A stretch of DNA of 64,000 nucleotides from Pedobacter sp. SYSU D00535 (GCF_017355855.1 NZ_JAFEWD010000015.1:1-64000), one strand, 5' to 3'. Counted from the stretch's first letter, positions 1 through 8,918 are shown. The notes: a model not told the origin generated them from the letters alone. A program made the numbers and translations.

Positions 1-98
1 GTGACATCTGAGCCGGATCGTAAGGCTTAAAAACTACCGCTGTTGAGCGCTTTGTTCCCATGCCTCAATTTACCGAAATCTACTCCTTTATACAAGAA

Positions 99-127
99 AA
101 GAGGCTGCCCTTTTGAGACAGCCTCTT
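99..127 (-). terminator. Rho-independent terminator of the beta-helix lipoprotein gene
   Basis: A 9-bp perfect stem (AAGAGGCTG / CAGCCTCTT) with an 11-nt loop is followed on the minus strand by TTTTCTT. It lies just downstream of the stop codon of the minus-strand lipoprotein gene. A closely similar hairpin occurs at 56898-56930 in the opposite orientation, so this may belong to a dispersed repeat family. Confidence 0.8.
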
Positions 128-144
128 CTTAAGGATAAATTCGT

Positions 145-2514
145 TTACCTTTCACTTATTTTCGCCATTGAGGTGCTATATATAATTCCCTTGTTGGCCA
201 TTTCTTTTACGTTTCCGGTAGCTACCACATTTTCAAATGTGTTAGTTATCACTCCCAGCCATGCCATTCCAGCCTTGCAAACATTGCTTGTCAGATAGAT
301 GTTTCTACTTACGGGAAGGGACTCCATGCGAATACAAAAAGCGTTAGAGAAAATTGTGTTGTTCTCGACTTTCACGTTTGTAACTACCCGACGAGATCCG
401 TAAGTACCTACTACAATTCCTGACGAGTTCCCTGTTGCTGCTCTGGTGTCCACATAGTTATTTGCTACAGTAATGTCGTGCAAATCATATCTACCGTTCC
501 CCATCAAAATGCCAGAAGCATTTTGGCCCTTAGATTTTACTGTATTGTTCTTAATATTGATATAAGCCCCGTCTTCACCAAGCCCATGTGCAATAGCTAT
601 TAAACCGGCGCTGATCGTATTGGAGATAATATTATTCCTTACTCCGAAGATCTCTAATCCGCTACGCTGGTTACCGTTACCGCCAGTCAATACGTTATTG
701 CTCACTTCGGTATTTTTAAAATATCCAGAGATGCCATTACCGCCCAAATTCTTAGGGTCGTTCAATCTGTTATTGGAGATCTTTGAATCAACTACATAGG
801 CAGCAGCACACTCGATAGCAAACTGAATTCCCATGGTATTATTAAAGGTATTCTCTGTGATTTGAACGTTTACGTTGTCCTGACTCTGAAGTTGTATTGC
901 TGGCGAATGAGGATTTTGAGATCCCCAATCAGTAAACAAACATTTGCTAATCACTACGTTACGGGTTCCCCTTAATTCAATTCCTGTCCGTCCAGACTCA
1001 GGGAACACGCAATTTACGAATCTCACGTTCGTAGTTTGCGCATGATTTAGACCCTTTATTTGCACTACGCCTCTGTCTCTTCCTCCGGCAATCGTCACAC
1101 CTTCACAGTCAATTCCATTAACCCCTTCTGTTACATAAAGAGCAACAAGGTCTGCACCAGAGTTCTGAGACTGGTTTGCATTCAATTTAAGATTTCTCAG
1201 TTTAATGTTGCTTGTTCCCTTATTAATTCTGAATACATTACGGCCCGCAGCGCTGCCACCTGTTAAGAATATTTCGGTACCTGGGCCTACACCCTCAATG
1301 CTCGTATTAGAAGGCAGGGTAATCACATTAGAAATTACATAACGGCCGGCTGGCAACCTTAAAACTGTACCTTTTGAAGCATGAGTGTTGATCAACTGCT
1401 GTAAGTTATTCCGCTGATCACCTACGTTCTGGAAAGGATAGCTAGCACTTCCTGTAGAAGGTGCAGGTGTAATTACTGGATCTAACACCGGAGCTGGTGC
1501 TGGCGCTGGTGCTGGTGCAGGAGTAACAGGTGTAGCCACTGGCTCCTCGATTGTACCTGCAGACGCTGTGGTATTATTCGAAACGACGTTTTCTGTACCT
1601 ATTAGTTCGATAGTGCTACCTGAACCAGATCCCCCAGCTAAAACGTTGTTTGATACTTCTGTTTTTGAGAAATGACCATAGATGCCGTTTCCGCCAAGAT
1701 TAAGTGCGTCGTTCAACTTGTTGCCCGAAATCTTCGAAGCCGTTACTTTAGCTCCTGCGCTTTCAATTGCAAAACGCTTACCCAAACTATTGCTAAAGGT
1801 ATTATTTACTACTTGTACTTCACTATTGTCTTGTCCTGTAAAAAGAACTGCTGGCGAATTCGCATCCTGTGAACCCCACTTTTCAAAAGTCGATTCACTC
1901 ACAATCACATTATTCGCTCCCTTAAGCACCATTGCGCTTTTTCCTGACTCAGAGAACACACAGTTCAAAAATCTTAAATTGCTACTTTCTGAACCCTCTA
2001 CCTGCACGCTAGCGCGGTCTCTTCCACCAGCGAAAACAACATTGCTAAAATATAGGTCGCTTGACCCTTCACTGATCAATACAGCTGAAAGGTTAGCCCC
2101 GGAATTTTTTGCCTGATCGGCATTGATCCTGATATTCTTTATAGTAATATTCCTACTTCCCTCAGCGATATTCAATACTGCTTGAGAAGCAGAACTGCCC
2201 GCTTGCAACACGATTTCTGTCCCATCCTCTGTACCCTCTAAGGATGTATTGGAAGGGATATTCAGAGCTCCGGAAATGACGTATTTCCCCTTATCCAAAC
2301 GAATAGCTCTGCGCTGGCGGGCATATTTGTCAATTAGTTCCTGAAGTTCTTGCTTTTTATCAGATAAACCATCGGTTCTCACTCCTGCTAGTCTGGTTGC
2401 AGACACTGCAATATCTCTAACACTGAAATTCTGGCTTTCTTCGCTGTTGTCCTTCTTACAAGAGAACACAACTAGCCCTAATAAAATTAAAAAATAACGA
2501 TTCACTTTTCTCAT
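145..2514 (-). CDS. Duplicated right-handed beta-helix surface lipoprotein
   Basis: 789-residue predicted lipoprotein. The N-terminus is a short basic segment, a hydrophobic stretch and the lipobox VFSC, with Cys at about residue 19. The mature protein holds two homologous parallel beta-helix (pectate-lyase-like) units, about residues 55-320 and 365-760. Both begin with an L-Q-x-LI helix and a GKYVIS or GRYVIS strand, then a PSNTS-EG motif, and both contain rungs rich in N-N and GGNGI. A linker of alternating Pro-Ala at about 330-345 separates them. Such folds usually bind or cleave acidic polysaccharide. I see no obvious catalytic triad, so an adhesin or glycan-binding role is equally possible. 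It is monocistronic with its own terminator, and a stable hairpin lies in the leader. The start is the first ATG giving a complete signal peptide. Confidence 0.85.
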   Translation of the reverse strand: MRKVNRYFLILLGLVVFSCKKDNSEESQNFSVRDIAVSATRLAGVRTDGLSDKKQELQELIDKYARQRRAIRLDKGKYVISGALNIPSNTSLEGTEDGTEIVLQAGSSASQAVLNIAEGSRNITIKNIRINADQAKNSGANLSAVLISEGSSDLYFSNVVFAGGRDRASVQVEGSESSNLRFLNCVFSESGKSAMVLKGANNVIVSESTFEKWGSQDANSPAVLFTGQDNSEVQVVNNTFSNSLGKRFAIESAGAKVTASKISGNKLNDALNLGGNGIYGHFSKTEVSNNVLAGGSGSGSTIELIGTENVVSNNTTASAGTIEEPVATPVTPAPAPAPAPAPVLDPVITPAPSTGSASYPFQNVGDQRNNLQQLINTHASKGTVLRLPAGRYVISNVITLPSNTSIEGVGPGTEIFLTGGSAAGRNVFRINKGTSNIKLRNLKLNANQSQNSGADLVALYVTEGVNGIDCEGVTIAGGRDRGVVQIKGLNHAQTTNVRFVNCVFPESGRTGIELRGTRNVVISKCLFTDWGSQNPHSPAIQLQSQDNVNVQITENTFNNTMGIQFAIECAAAYVVDSKISNNRLNDPKNLGGNGISGYFKNTEVSNNVLTGGNGNQRSGLEIFGVRNNIISNTISAGLIAIAHGLGEDGAYINIKNNTVKSKGQNASGILMGNGRYDLHDITVANNYVDTRAATGNSSGIVVGTYGSRRVVTNVKVENNTIFSNAFCIRMESLPVSRNIYLTSNVCKAGMAWLGVITNTFENVVATGNVKEMANKGIIYSTSMAKISER

Positions 2515-2531
2515 AACTCATTCACACTTAG

Positions 2532-2560
2532 CACCTTCTTACGCCGGGCGTCAGAAGGTG
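2532..2560 (-). promoter_or_regulatory. 5'-leader hairpin upstream of the beta-helix lipoprotein gene
   Basis: The inverted repeat CACCTTCT / AGAAGGTG closes an inner ACGC / GCGT pair and so forms one long hairpin 17 nt before the ATG. A near-consensus -7 element (AATTTTTG on the minus strand) lies directly upstream, so the hairpin would form the extreme 5' end of the mRNA. It could protect the transcript or control translation. The structure is read from the sequence; the function is inference. Confidence 0.4.
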
Positions 2561-2701
2561 TTACAAAAATTTAAAACTTAGAAAGAACGCAGTTGTTAAA
2601 GCACTCACACGCAAAACCAAGGCGAGAAACTCGTGCCAGTGAGAAAGAATTATGTAAATAGCTGATATACAGGCAGGTGATATAAAACAGAAAAAAGGGG
2701 A

Positions 2702-2720
2702 TTGTAGAACTATTCTACAA
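2702..2720. promoter_or_regulatory. Perfect inverted repeat, possible operator
   Basis: TTGTAGAA-cta-TTCTACAA is a perfect 8-bp inverted repeat with a 3-nt spacer and no T-tract. The size and symmetry suit a dimeric repressor site. No regulator gene is adjacent and I cannot name the family. Confidence 0.3.
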
Positions 2721-2860
2721 CTTGCAGAAATCTTCTACTCAAGAAAAAATTAAGGAGATTCGGGTATTTGACACTTCTACTACGCAATTGCTATACCAAC
2801 TCCACCAACCAGGTCAAAAAAATATTACAAAATTATTAAATGTTCCAACACCTAATATGT

Positions 2861-2868
2861 TACCTTTG
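2861..2868 (+). promoter_or_regulatory. Promoter -7 element for the small RNA at 2870
   Basis: TACCTTTG matches the Bacteroidota -7 consensus TAnnTTTG exactly. No good TTTG is present at the -33 position. It predicts a transcript start near 2873, immediately before the 5' palindrome of the candidate small RNA. Confidence 0.55.
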
Positions 2869-2869
2869 T

Positions 2870-2931
2870 TCCGTCACAATTGTGATAAGGTTTAGGTTAG
2901 CCCTGTCGACTCATTCGGCGGGGTTTTTTTT
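2870..2931 (+). ncRNA. Candidate small RNA, copy 1 of a two-member family
   Basis: A compact predicted transcript of about 60 nt with three parts. First comes a 12-nt palindrome TCACAATTGTGA (2874-2885), then a single-stranded linker containing TAAGGTTTAGGTT, then a 9-bp hairpin (2901-2909 / 2915-2923, with G-U pairs) and a run of eight T. A 21-nt stretch (2878-2898) is identical to 25928-25948. No plus-strand gene lies upstream (the neighbour runs the other way), so this is not the 3' end of an mRNA, and a perfect -7 promoter element sits just before it. The family is unknown to me. A base-pairing regulator using the GGTTTAGGTT segment is a guess. Confidence 0.55.
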
Positions 2932-3135
2932 ATTAAAAACCAACACCCCCCCTTTTTGGGCATCCGCCAACACTCAGGGTGACCAATTTGTTTTCGGCGT
3001 AACCTCCCTTTGGCACATACGTAAAACCTTCGTACCCTGCTGTTCTAAGTGAGATCTGTCCAGTAGATTATACAGATTGGTAGTTAAAAGTTGTTAAAAA
3101 GAGACATAAATCCTTTTTTTAGTGGTTTTAATTTC

Positions 3136-3143
3136 TACTTTTG
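3136..3143 (+). promoter_or_regulatory. Promoter -7 element of the NlpC/P60 gene
   Basis: TACTTTTG matches TAnnTTTG perfectly and lies 75 nt before the ATG. A T-rich stretch, not a clear TTTG, occupies the -33 position. A leader of about 65 nt is predicted. Confidence 0.5.
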
Positions 3144-3217
3144 CACTGCTCGCACCTAAAAAGGTAAAGAGGGCGTTTATAAGTACTTGTTGTTTAACTG
3201 ATAAACGAGTTTAAAAA

Positions 3218-3748
3218 ATGGGAAAAAAAGTAATAGCGGCGTTGCTGCTAGTGTTAGGAACTGTGTCTTCCCAGGCACAAACAACGAAAAAAACTGAAGA
3301 TCCAGATAATCTTGCAAAGGATTACTTCTCGCAGATAATGGGTTTAGCCGTTTCAGCTACCGAAAATGTTAAACTTTACGAATTTGTATACGACTGGTTG
3401 GGTACGCCTTATCGCTTGGGAGGCGATACCAAAAGAGGCATTGACTGTTCGGGATTCGCTTATCAGCTCTATGAAAAAGTATTCAACACCGTAATCGGAA
3501 ATAATTCGCGGAATATTTTCAGCATGGTCAACCCAATTAACAAGGAAGAATTGCAAGAGGGAGACCTGGTTTTTTTCAAAATAAATAGCAGAGCCATCTC
3601 TCACGTCGGCGTCTACCTGGGGAACAATAAGTTTGCTCATGCATCCAGTAGTCGGGGTGTCATGATTAGTAACCTGAATGAATCGTACTGGAAAAGGTAT
3701 TATTATAAGGGTGGCCGTTTGATTGAATCGTTAAGAGAAAAACTATAA
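3218..3748 (+). CDS. Exported NlpC/P60 cell-wall peptidase
   Basis: 176-residue protein with a signal peptide (about residues 1-20, SSQAQ cleavage region) and one NlpC/P60 domain (about 50-165). The catalytic Cys77 lies in DCSGF, His129 in SHVGVYL and the third polar residue, His141, in FAHASS. The spacing is typical of the family, which cleaves gamma-D-glutamyl-diaminopimelate bonds in peptidoglycan stem peptides in the periplasm. There is no SH3b or LysM binding domain, so this is a minimal single-domain enzyme. It has its own promoter and terminator and appears monocistronic. Family assignment is firm; the exact cleavage site is inferred. Confidence 0.9.
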   Translation: MGKKVIAALLLVLGTVSSQAQTTKKTEDPDNLAKDYFSQIMGLAVSATENVKLYEFVYDWLGTPYRLGGDTKRGIDCSGFAYQLYEKVFNTVIGNNSRNIFSMVNPINKEELQEGDLVFFKINSRAISHVGVYLGNNKFAHASSSRGVMISNLNESYWKRYYYKGGRLIESLREKL

Positions 3749-3754
3749 GCTCTA

Positions 3755-3778
3755 AGCCGCATCAAGCGGCTTTTTCTT
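3755..3778 (+). terminator. Terminator after the NlpC/P60 gene
   Basis: AGCCGC-atcaa-GCGGCT stem followed by TTTTCTTTTT, 7 nt after the stop codon. Confidence 0.8.
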
Positions 3779-3873
3779 TTTAAAGCCCATCTACCTCCTC
3801 CGCCTGCAACAGGCAAGCTTCCAACACCTTGGATTTTAAAAAAATAATACCTAATATTATTAGCTTTTTCATT

Positions 3874-3881
3874 TAAGTTTG
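3874..3881 (+). promoter_or_regulatory. Promoter -7 element of the hybrid kinase gene
   Basis: TAAGTTTG fits TAnnTTTG and lies 32 nt before the ATG. The -33 element is not recognisable. Confidence 0.45.
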
Positions 3882-3912
3882 ATAATAAACACCTTTTCAC
3901 ATTGAAATACTG

Positions 3913-6114
3913 ATGAATTCGAAAAGTCGACTGAGTATAGTTGGTGTTATTATCCTGCTTTCTGTTGTTCTGTTCTCATCCTTGCTTGTTAAAACTAACT
4001 ACCAGATCTTCACCAACACACAAGTGGTACTGAAGGCACAGGATACAAACTCAGAGTATTTACGGGCTAGCTCGGCTCTCGGCAATGTCCAAGAAAACTT
4101 TAAATCCTTTGTACTAGCTCCGAACGGGCAAAATAGAGACAAGGTACTACAAAGTGCTAAAGTGTTTCAAAAGGCTCTACACGCTTTGAGCCAGGCCGTT
4201 GGCAGCGATAGCACCCTTCGCGCAAGCGTTGATTCACTAAGTTTCTATTTCAAATTAAAACAAGGGGCAATGCTAAGTCAATTAAGCAGGTTAGCAGCTC
4301 CTCTGGACGGAACAGAAACGCTTCGGTTCTTTGAAGAGAATAACTCGGATTTTAACATCCTCTGGCTTCAACTAGAGGAGATAAACACTCAGCAGAAAAA
4401 GCTATTAGCGACAGCATCATTCGACACACAGAAATCGAGTTTAATTTCGCTATGGACCGCCCTAGTCGGGTCCATATTTATTATCAGTGTATTCCTCTGG
4501 GGCTTCTTGGCGCTTTCACAAACTTTCAAAAACCAGCTAGCAGCTCAACGGAAAGAGCAAGAAAGCAACATTGAACGAAGAAAACACGAACAGTTACTAC
4601 AATTGCTCATAAACAATAACCCTTCGGTGATCTATATTAAAGATACTACGGGTCGCTATACACTGGTAAACGACCGCTTCAGGCAGTTAATGAACCTTCG
4701 AAACAATCAGATCATTGGAAAGCACCATTCCGAGCTCGTGTCGGGGAACTATGTCCAGTACGACCAGCAAGATGAAACAGAAATATTATCTAAGGGGCAG
4801 CCGGCTGAAGCTTTGGAGCGCGTTGTAATCTACAGGGAAAAGAGGGATTTTCTAACTTACAAGTTTCCTCTTCGCGATGAGGAAGGTCTGATATTCGGTA
4901 TTGCCGCTATCGCTACGGATGTTACTGACAGGAAGAGATACGAAGACGAGCTTAAGAAAGCCCGGCATCTGGCCGAGGAAGCCAAGGTTCATCAGGAAAG
5001 ATTCCTTGCCAATATGAGCCACGAAATACGCACTCCTGTGAATAATGTGATCGGAATTACTAATCTGCTTGACCTTACGACGCTGAACAAGGAGCAACAA
5101 GAATATGTCTCGATCATTCGCCAATCCTCTAACCTACTTATTGCTATTGTTAATGACATTTTGGATCTCTCAAAAATAAGATCGGGCCTCCTCGATGTTG
5201 AAAGGATTTCAATTGATGTTAGCTCGATGGTGCGGCAGCTATTGCTCAGTTTCCGCCCACTTGCAGAGGAAAAAAGGGTGATGCTCAAACTTGACCTTGA
5301 TCCTACATTACCCGGCAGAGTATTGGGTGATCCAACTCGACTAAGCCAAATAATCTCTAATCTGCTTAGTAACGCCATTAAGTTTACGGGGCAGGGTGGT
5401 ATCGTCGAACTTCTTATGCGAAGCCAGTATAAAGAAAAGGAGCGATTCTACATTAGTTTTATGGTCCGTGATACTGGCATCGGCATTCCTAAAAACAAGC
5501 TGGAAGCAATTTTCGAAAGCTTTACACAAAGTAGCGCGAGCATTACCAGAGAATATGGAGGAACGGGGCTCGGTCTTACCATCGTAAAAGAGCTGGTAGA
5601 TTTACTGGCTGGAACCATCACTGTAGAAAGTGAACCGGGAAAGGGAAGTACGTTTGAAGTAAAAATTCCATTTACTATCACCACCCAGCCAATTGCAGAA
5701 AACATGGAAGAAGAAACTTCTTCATTTGATCTCTGTCTGTCCGGAAAAAAGATTTTAGTGGTAGAAGATAATTTGTTGAACCAAAGCGTGGTAAGACAAA
5801 CGCTTCAAAAAGCTGGTGTCGAAGTTGAAGTGGCAGACAATGGGTTTGTAGCCCTGTTCCTTTTAAAACAAAAGAAGTTCGACCTTGTGCTTATGGATAT
5901 GCAAATGGACGATATGGACGGCTTGGAGACTACGCGGCAGATTCGTAAAGATTTGAAATTGTCTACTCCGGTAATTGCGCTAACCGCCTCAGCAATGATT
6001 GAGGACGAGAAATTGTGTTATCTGGCAGGTATGAACGAATTTATTACTAAACCCTTTGTTGCCGACGATCTGCTCCGAAAAATCAACAATGTGTTGAACA
6101 GTCGAAATAATTAG
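3913..6114 (+). CDS. Hybrid sensor histidine kinase/response regulator
   Basis: 733-residue membrane sensor. Order: TM1 (about 9-26), a periplasmic helical sensor (27-175), TM2 (about 180-202), a coiled linker, a PAS domain (about 228-340), a HisKA domain with phospho-acceptor His370 (SHEIRTP), and a HATPase_c domain with the N box (NLLSNAIKF, about 483), G1 (DTGIGIP, 520) and G2 (GGTGLGL, 549). A C-terminal receiver domain follows (about 612-730) with acceptor Asp662 and Lys713. All key phosphorelay residues are present. The final output is not encoded here: there is no DNA-binding domain and no adjacent HPt protein. The stimulus is unknown. The stop overlaps the convergent LutC-like gene by 4 bp. 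Confidence 0.92.
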   Translation: MNSKSRLSIVGVIILLSVVLFSSLLVKTNYQIFTNTQVVLKAQDTNSEYLRASSALGNVQENFKSFVLAPNGQNRDKVLQSAKVFQKALHALSQAVGSDSTLRASVDSLSFYFKLKQGAMLSQLSRLAAPLDGTETLRFFEENNSDFNILWLQLEEINTQQKKLLATASFDTQKSSLISLWTALVGSIFIISVFLWGFLALSQTFKNQLAAQRKEQESNIERRKHEQLLQLLINNNPSVIYIKDTTGRYTLVNDRFRQLMNLRNNQIIGKHHSELVSGNYVQYDQQDETEILSKGQPAEALERVVIYREKRDFLTYKFPLRDEEGLIFGIAAIATDVTDRKRYEDELKKARHLAEEAKVHQERFLANMSHEIRTPVNNVIGITNLLDLTTLNKEQQEYVSIIRQSSNLLIAIVNDILDLSKIRSGLLDVERISIDVSSMVRQLLLSFRPLAEEKRVMLKLDLDPTLPGRVLGDPTRLSQIISNLLSNAIKFTGQGGIVELLMRSQYKEKERFYISFMVRDTGIGIPKNKLEAIFESFTQSSASITREYGGTGLGLTIVKELVDLLAGTITVESEPGKGSTFEVKIPFTITTQPIAENMEEETSSFDLCLSGKKILVVEDNLLNQSVVRQTLQKAGVEVEVADNGFVALFLLKQKKFDLVLMDMQMDDMDGLETTRQIRKDLKLSTPVIALTASAMIEDEKLCYLAGMNEFITKPFVADDLLRKINNVLNSRNN

Positions 6115-6746
6115 CCTTCAAGGAGGAACACGATCAGCTCCTTGGGGCCATGAGCACCAAGAACCAAGGTTTTCTCTATATCGGCAGTCCGGCTGGGTCC
6201 GGTAACCGTCGTTAGCATACTAGGGAGGCGATCCCCATACTTGCTCTTCACCTTCTTTAGCGCGTCTTTTAAATCAAGAACCAGCTGTGAGGTGTAGGCT
6301 ACCACTATATGATAGTGAGGAAATATACTTAGCCGACGCCCACTCTCATTGCCGTTAGAAATTAATATGCTTCCGTTTCTGGCTATTAACGACTCGCAAC
6401 CTGTAATGCCCACCTCGGCCTGACTGAAGTCGGTATCAGTGCTGTAAAATGGGAACTCATAGGTCTGAAGAAGCTTTTGTAGTGAGGGCTCCCAGCAGTA
6501 GATTTTTCGCCAGCCCTTCTCATCAGCGAGCAATAAAAGGTTTTCGACAAATTGAATTTGGTCTTCACAAAACACAAATTTGCCAGCAACTAAACTTAAT
6601 TGTTCGGCAAAAAGTATTTCCAGGAAGTCGTCGTAAGCAGGATACAAGGGAGCTTCTTCCAGATTAGGATAAGGGTTATCGCGCTTCTCGAGCAAAGCCT
6701 TCCTAATCTTCTTCAGCATTTTTTCTTTTGAAGTTGTTTCTTTCAT
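6111..6746 (-). CDS. LUD-domain protein, LutC/YkgG family
   Basis: 211-residue cytoplasmic protein with one LUD domain. The diagnostic C-terminal motif GPSRTADIEKTLVLGAHGP (about 183-201) and the preceding T-D-x-G/ES region are intact. In other bacteria LutC acts with LutA and LutB in L-lactate oxidation. Neither partner is present here, so this solitary copy may serve a different role. It lies downstream of rsfS-ftsH on the same strand but behind a strong terminator at 6805, so it is probably transcribed from its own promoter or by read-through. Its 3' end overlaps the hybrid kinase gene by 4 bp tail to tail. Confidence 0.8.
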   Translation of the reverse strand: MKETTSKEKMLKKIRKALLEKRDNPYPNLEEAPLYPAYDDFLEILFAEQLSLVAGKFVFCEDQIQFVENLLLLADEKGWRKIYCWEPSLQKLLQTYEFPFYSTDTDFSQAEVGITGCESLIARNGSILISNGNESGRRLSIFPHYHIVVAYTSQLVLDLKDALKKVKSKYGDRLPSMLTTVTGPSRTADIEKTLVLGAHGPKELIVFLLEG

Positions 6747-6804
6747 TATCCTGCCTCTATAAAACTGCGCAAAAATCGGTTATCAAAACCTTAGTTCAAA
6801 GAAA

Positions 6805-6825
6805 AGCCCCGGAAATTCCGGGGCT
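6805..6825 (-). terminator. Terminator of rsfS-ftsH
   Basis: GC-rich near-palindrome AGCCCCGGAA-a-TTCCGGGGCT. On the minus strand it is followed by TTTTCTTTG. It begins 9 nt past the ftsH stop codon. Confidence 0.85.
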
Positions 6826-6833
6826 AACTTCAT

Positions 6834-8918
6834 TTAAACGTTTCCTTGCTCTGAACTTTTCAATGGGTCGGATGTATCACCAACCGGCTCCGGATGCAGA
6901 TTTTCTGCTACGGGACGCTGGTTCCCACTGTCATCATCTCCATTCACATATTCATCGTAAGTAGTACGATGACTGAAAGGACGCTTTCCTAAAATTTCTT
7001 CCAGATCGCTTTGGAATAAGATCTCTTTCTCCAAAAGCTTCTGAGCAAGCTTCTCTAGCCCCTCTTGTTTATCCGTTAACAGCTGCTTAGTACGGCTATA
7101 CACTGAACCAATCAAGTTTCTAACCTCCTCATCAATAAGCTCTGCTGTTTTTTCGGAATAAGGTCTATTGAATTGCTCCTGCTGCTCGTTAAAGGAAATA
7201 TTCCCCACTTTAGGATTCATCCCGTAAAGTGTAATCATCGCGTAGGACAATTTAGTAATGCGCTCCAGGTCGTTTTGTGCACCGGTAGAAATTTTGCCGA
7301 AGATGATATCTTCTGCAACTCTTCCTCCCATCGTCATGCACATCCCATCAATTAGCTGCTCAGTTGTATATAAAAACTGTTCCTTCGGCAGATATTGCGC
7401 ATACCCCAACGCAGCAACACCACGTGGCACGATAGAAACCTTAACCAATGGATCTGCATGCTCCAAAAACCATCCGGCAATGGCATGCCCTGCCTCGTGG
7501 TAAGCCACGATCCTTTTCTCTTCTGGTGAAATAATTTTATTTTTTTTCTCAAGACCACCAATAACCCTGTCAATTGCGTCCTGAAAATCCTGCATATCAA
7601 CTGACTCCTTGTTCTTCCGGGCGGCAATCAGGGCAGCTTCATTACATACGTTGGCGATCTCCGCTCCTGCAAACCCTGGAGTTTGTGCTGATAGTTTCTT
7701 TGGATCCACCTCTTCGGATAACTTAATCGGCGCAAGGTGAACCTTAAATATTTGCTCTCGACCTACCAAGTCTGGTTTGTCGATAGAAATTTGTCTGTCA
7801 AAACGTCCGGGACGAAGCAATGCAGAGTCAAGAACGTCAGGTCGGTTAGTAGCAGCCATGATAATAATACCAGAATCAGTACCAAAACCATCCATCTCAA
7901 CAAGTAGCTGGTTCAGCGTATTCTCACGTTCGTCATTACCTCCGACAATATTATTCTTACCGCGAGCGCGGCCGATAGCATCGATCTCATCGATGAAAAT
8001 AATACAAGGGGCTTTGTCTTTCGCCTGACGGAATAAATCGCGGACACGAGACGCACCCACCCCCACAAACATCTCAACAAAGTCAGAGCCCGAGAGTGAG
8101 AAGAATGGCACTTGCGCTTCCCCAGCCACCGCCTTTGCAAGCAGGGTTTTTCCTGTTCCAGGAGATCCTACCAACAAAGCTCCTTTAGGGATTTTACCCC
8201 CAAGGTTGGTATATTTCTGAGGGTTCTTTAAGAAATCTACAATTTCCATGACTTCCTGCTTCGCCTCTTCCAACCCGGCCACATCATTAAACGTAACGTT
8301 CACCTGAGACTCTTTATCGAACAGCGTGGCTTTAGATTTCCCAATATTGAAAATCTGGCCGCCAGCACCGCCGCCTGCTCCACCACCCATTCTGCGCATG
8401 ATGAAGATCCAGAAACCGATAAGCAAGAGCACGGGCAGAATAATAGACATGAACCAACTAGCCCAAAAGTTCTCACGCGAATCGAACACTAACGGAGTGC
8501 GTTGCTCAGCCGGCAGCTCCTTTTCAGCTTCGTTTAGCTTCGCGGTAAGGGCATCGAACGATCCGTAGGTGAAAAAATATTGAGGATTGTTCCCCGACAT
8601 ATTGAACGATTCATTGCCACGAACATCCTTGTACTTCGGCTGATTTAGTTTATTCTGCTTGATATAAACTTCTGCTGTAATCAGATCATTGCTTTTGAAA
8701 GCTACAATTTTTTCAACGTCACCAGGACGAAGCATCTGCGTTTCAAACTGCTGATAACTAATCTTTTTGGCGTTGTTATCATTAAAAAGATATTGAACCA
8801 CAAACAGGCCAATAATGATAGCGGCATACAGCCACATTATATTGAACTTTGGCGGCTTCGGAACGATCTTCTTGGAACCTCGTTTTTTCAGGTTTTTTTT
8901 ATAATTGTCGTTTTTCAC
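6834..8918 (-). CDS. ftsH: ATP-dependent zinc metalloprotease FtsH
   Basis: 694-residue inner-membrane AAA+ protease that degrades misfolded membrane proteins and regulatory substrates. TM1 is at about 27-44, a periplasmic loop at 45-150, and TM2 at about 155-174, followed by a Gly-rich segment. The AAA module has Walker A GSPGTGKT (251-258), Walker B IIFIDE (306-311) and the second region of homology with RPGRFDR (369-375). The zinc protease site is HEAGH (474-478), with Asp550 as the likely third ligand. The C-terminal tail is acidic and polar. It is cotranscribed after rsfS with a gap of about 31 nt. All catalytic residues are intact. Confidence 0.97.
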   Translation of the reverse strand: MKNDNYKKNLKKRGSKKIVPKPPKFNIMWLYAAIIIGLFVVQYLFNDNNAKKISYQQFETQMLRPGDVEKIVAFKSNDLITAEVYIKQNKLNQPKYKDVRGNESFNMSGNNPQYFFTYGSFDALTAKLNEAEKELPAEQRTPLVFDSRENFWASWFMSIILPVLLLIGFWIFIMRRMGGGAGGGAGGQIFNIGKSKATLFDKESQVNVTFNDVAGLEEAKQEVMEIVDFLKNPQKYTNLGGKIPKGALLVGSPGTGKTLLAKAVAGEAQVPFFSLSGSDFVEMFVGVGASRVRDLFRQAKDKAPCIIFIDEIDAIGRARGKNNIVGGNDERENTLNQLLVEMDGFGTDSGIIIMAATNRPDVLDSALLRPGRFDRQISIDKPDLVGREQIFKVHLAPIKLSEEVDPKKLSAQTPGFAGAEIANVCNEAALIAARKNKESVDMQDFQDAIDRVIGGLEKKNKIISPEEKRIVAYHEAGHAIAGWFLEHADPLVKVSIVPRGVAALGYAQYLPKEQFLYTTEQLIDGMCMTMGGRVAEDIIFGKISTGAQNDLERITKLSYAMITLYGMNPKVGNISFNEQQEQFNRPYSEKTAELIDEEVRNLIGSVYSRTKQLLTDKQEGLEKLAQKLLEKEILFQSDLEEILGKRPFSHRTTYDEYVNGDDDSGNQRPVAENLHPEPVGDTSDPLKSSEQGNV

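Noticed and set aside
1-30. Possible C-terminal tail of a plus-strand gene ending at 30
   Set aside because: Only ten codons are visible (ending in TAA), too few to support a gene.
1440-1540. Short tandem repeat resembling a microsatellite
   Set aside because: It is the Pro-Ala linker of the beta-helix lipoprotein and is in frame.
1682-2116. Open frame of 144 codons antisense to the beta-helix lipoprotein
   Set aside because: It is the shadow of a repetitive coding sequence on the opposite strand.
2840-3052. Open frame of 70 codons across the small RNA region
   Set aside because: It runs through the terminator hairpin and poly-C tract, has no recognisable domain and no promoter of its own; the non-coding reading explains the region better.
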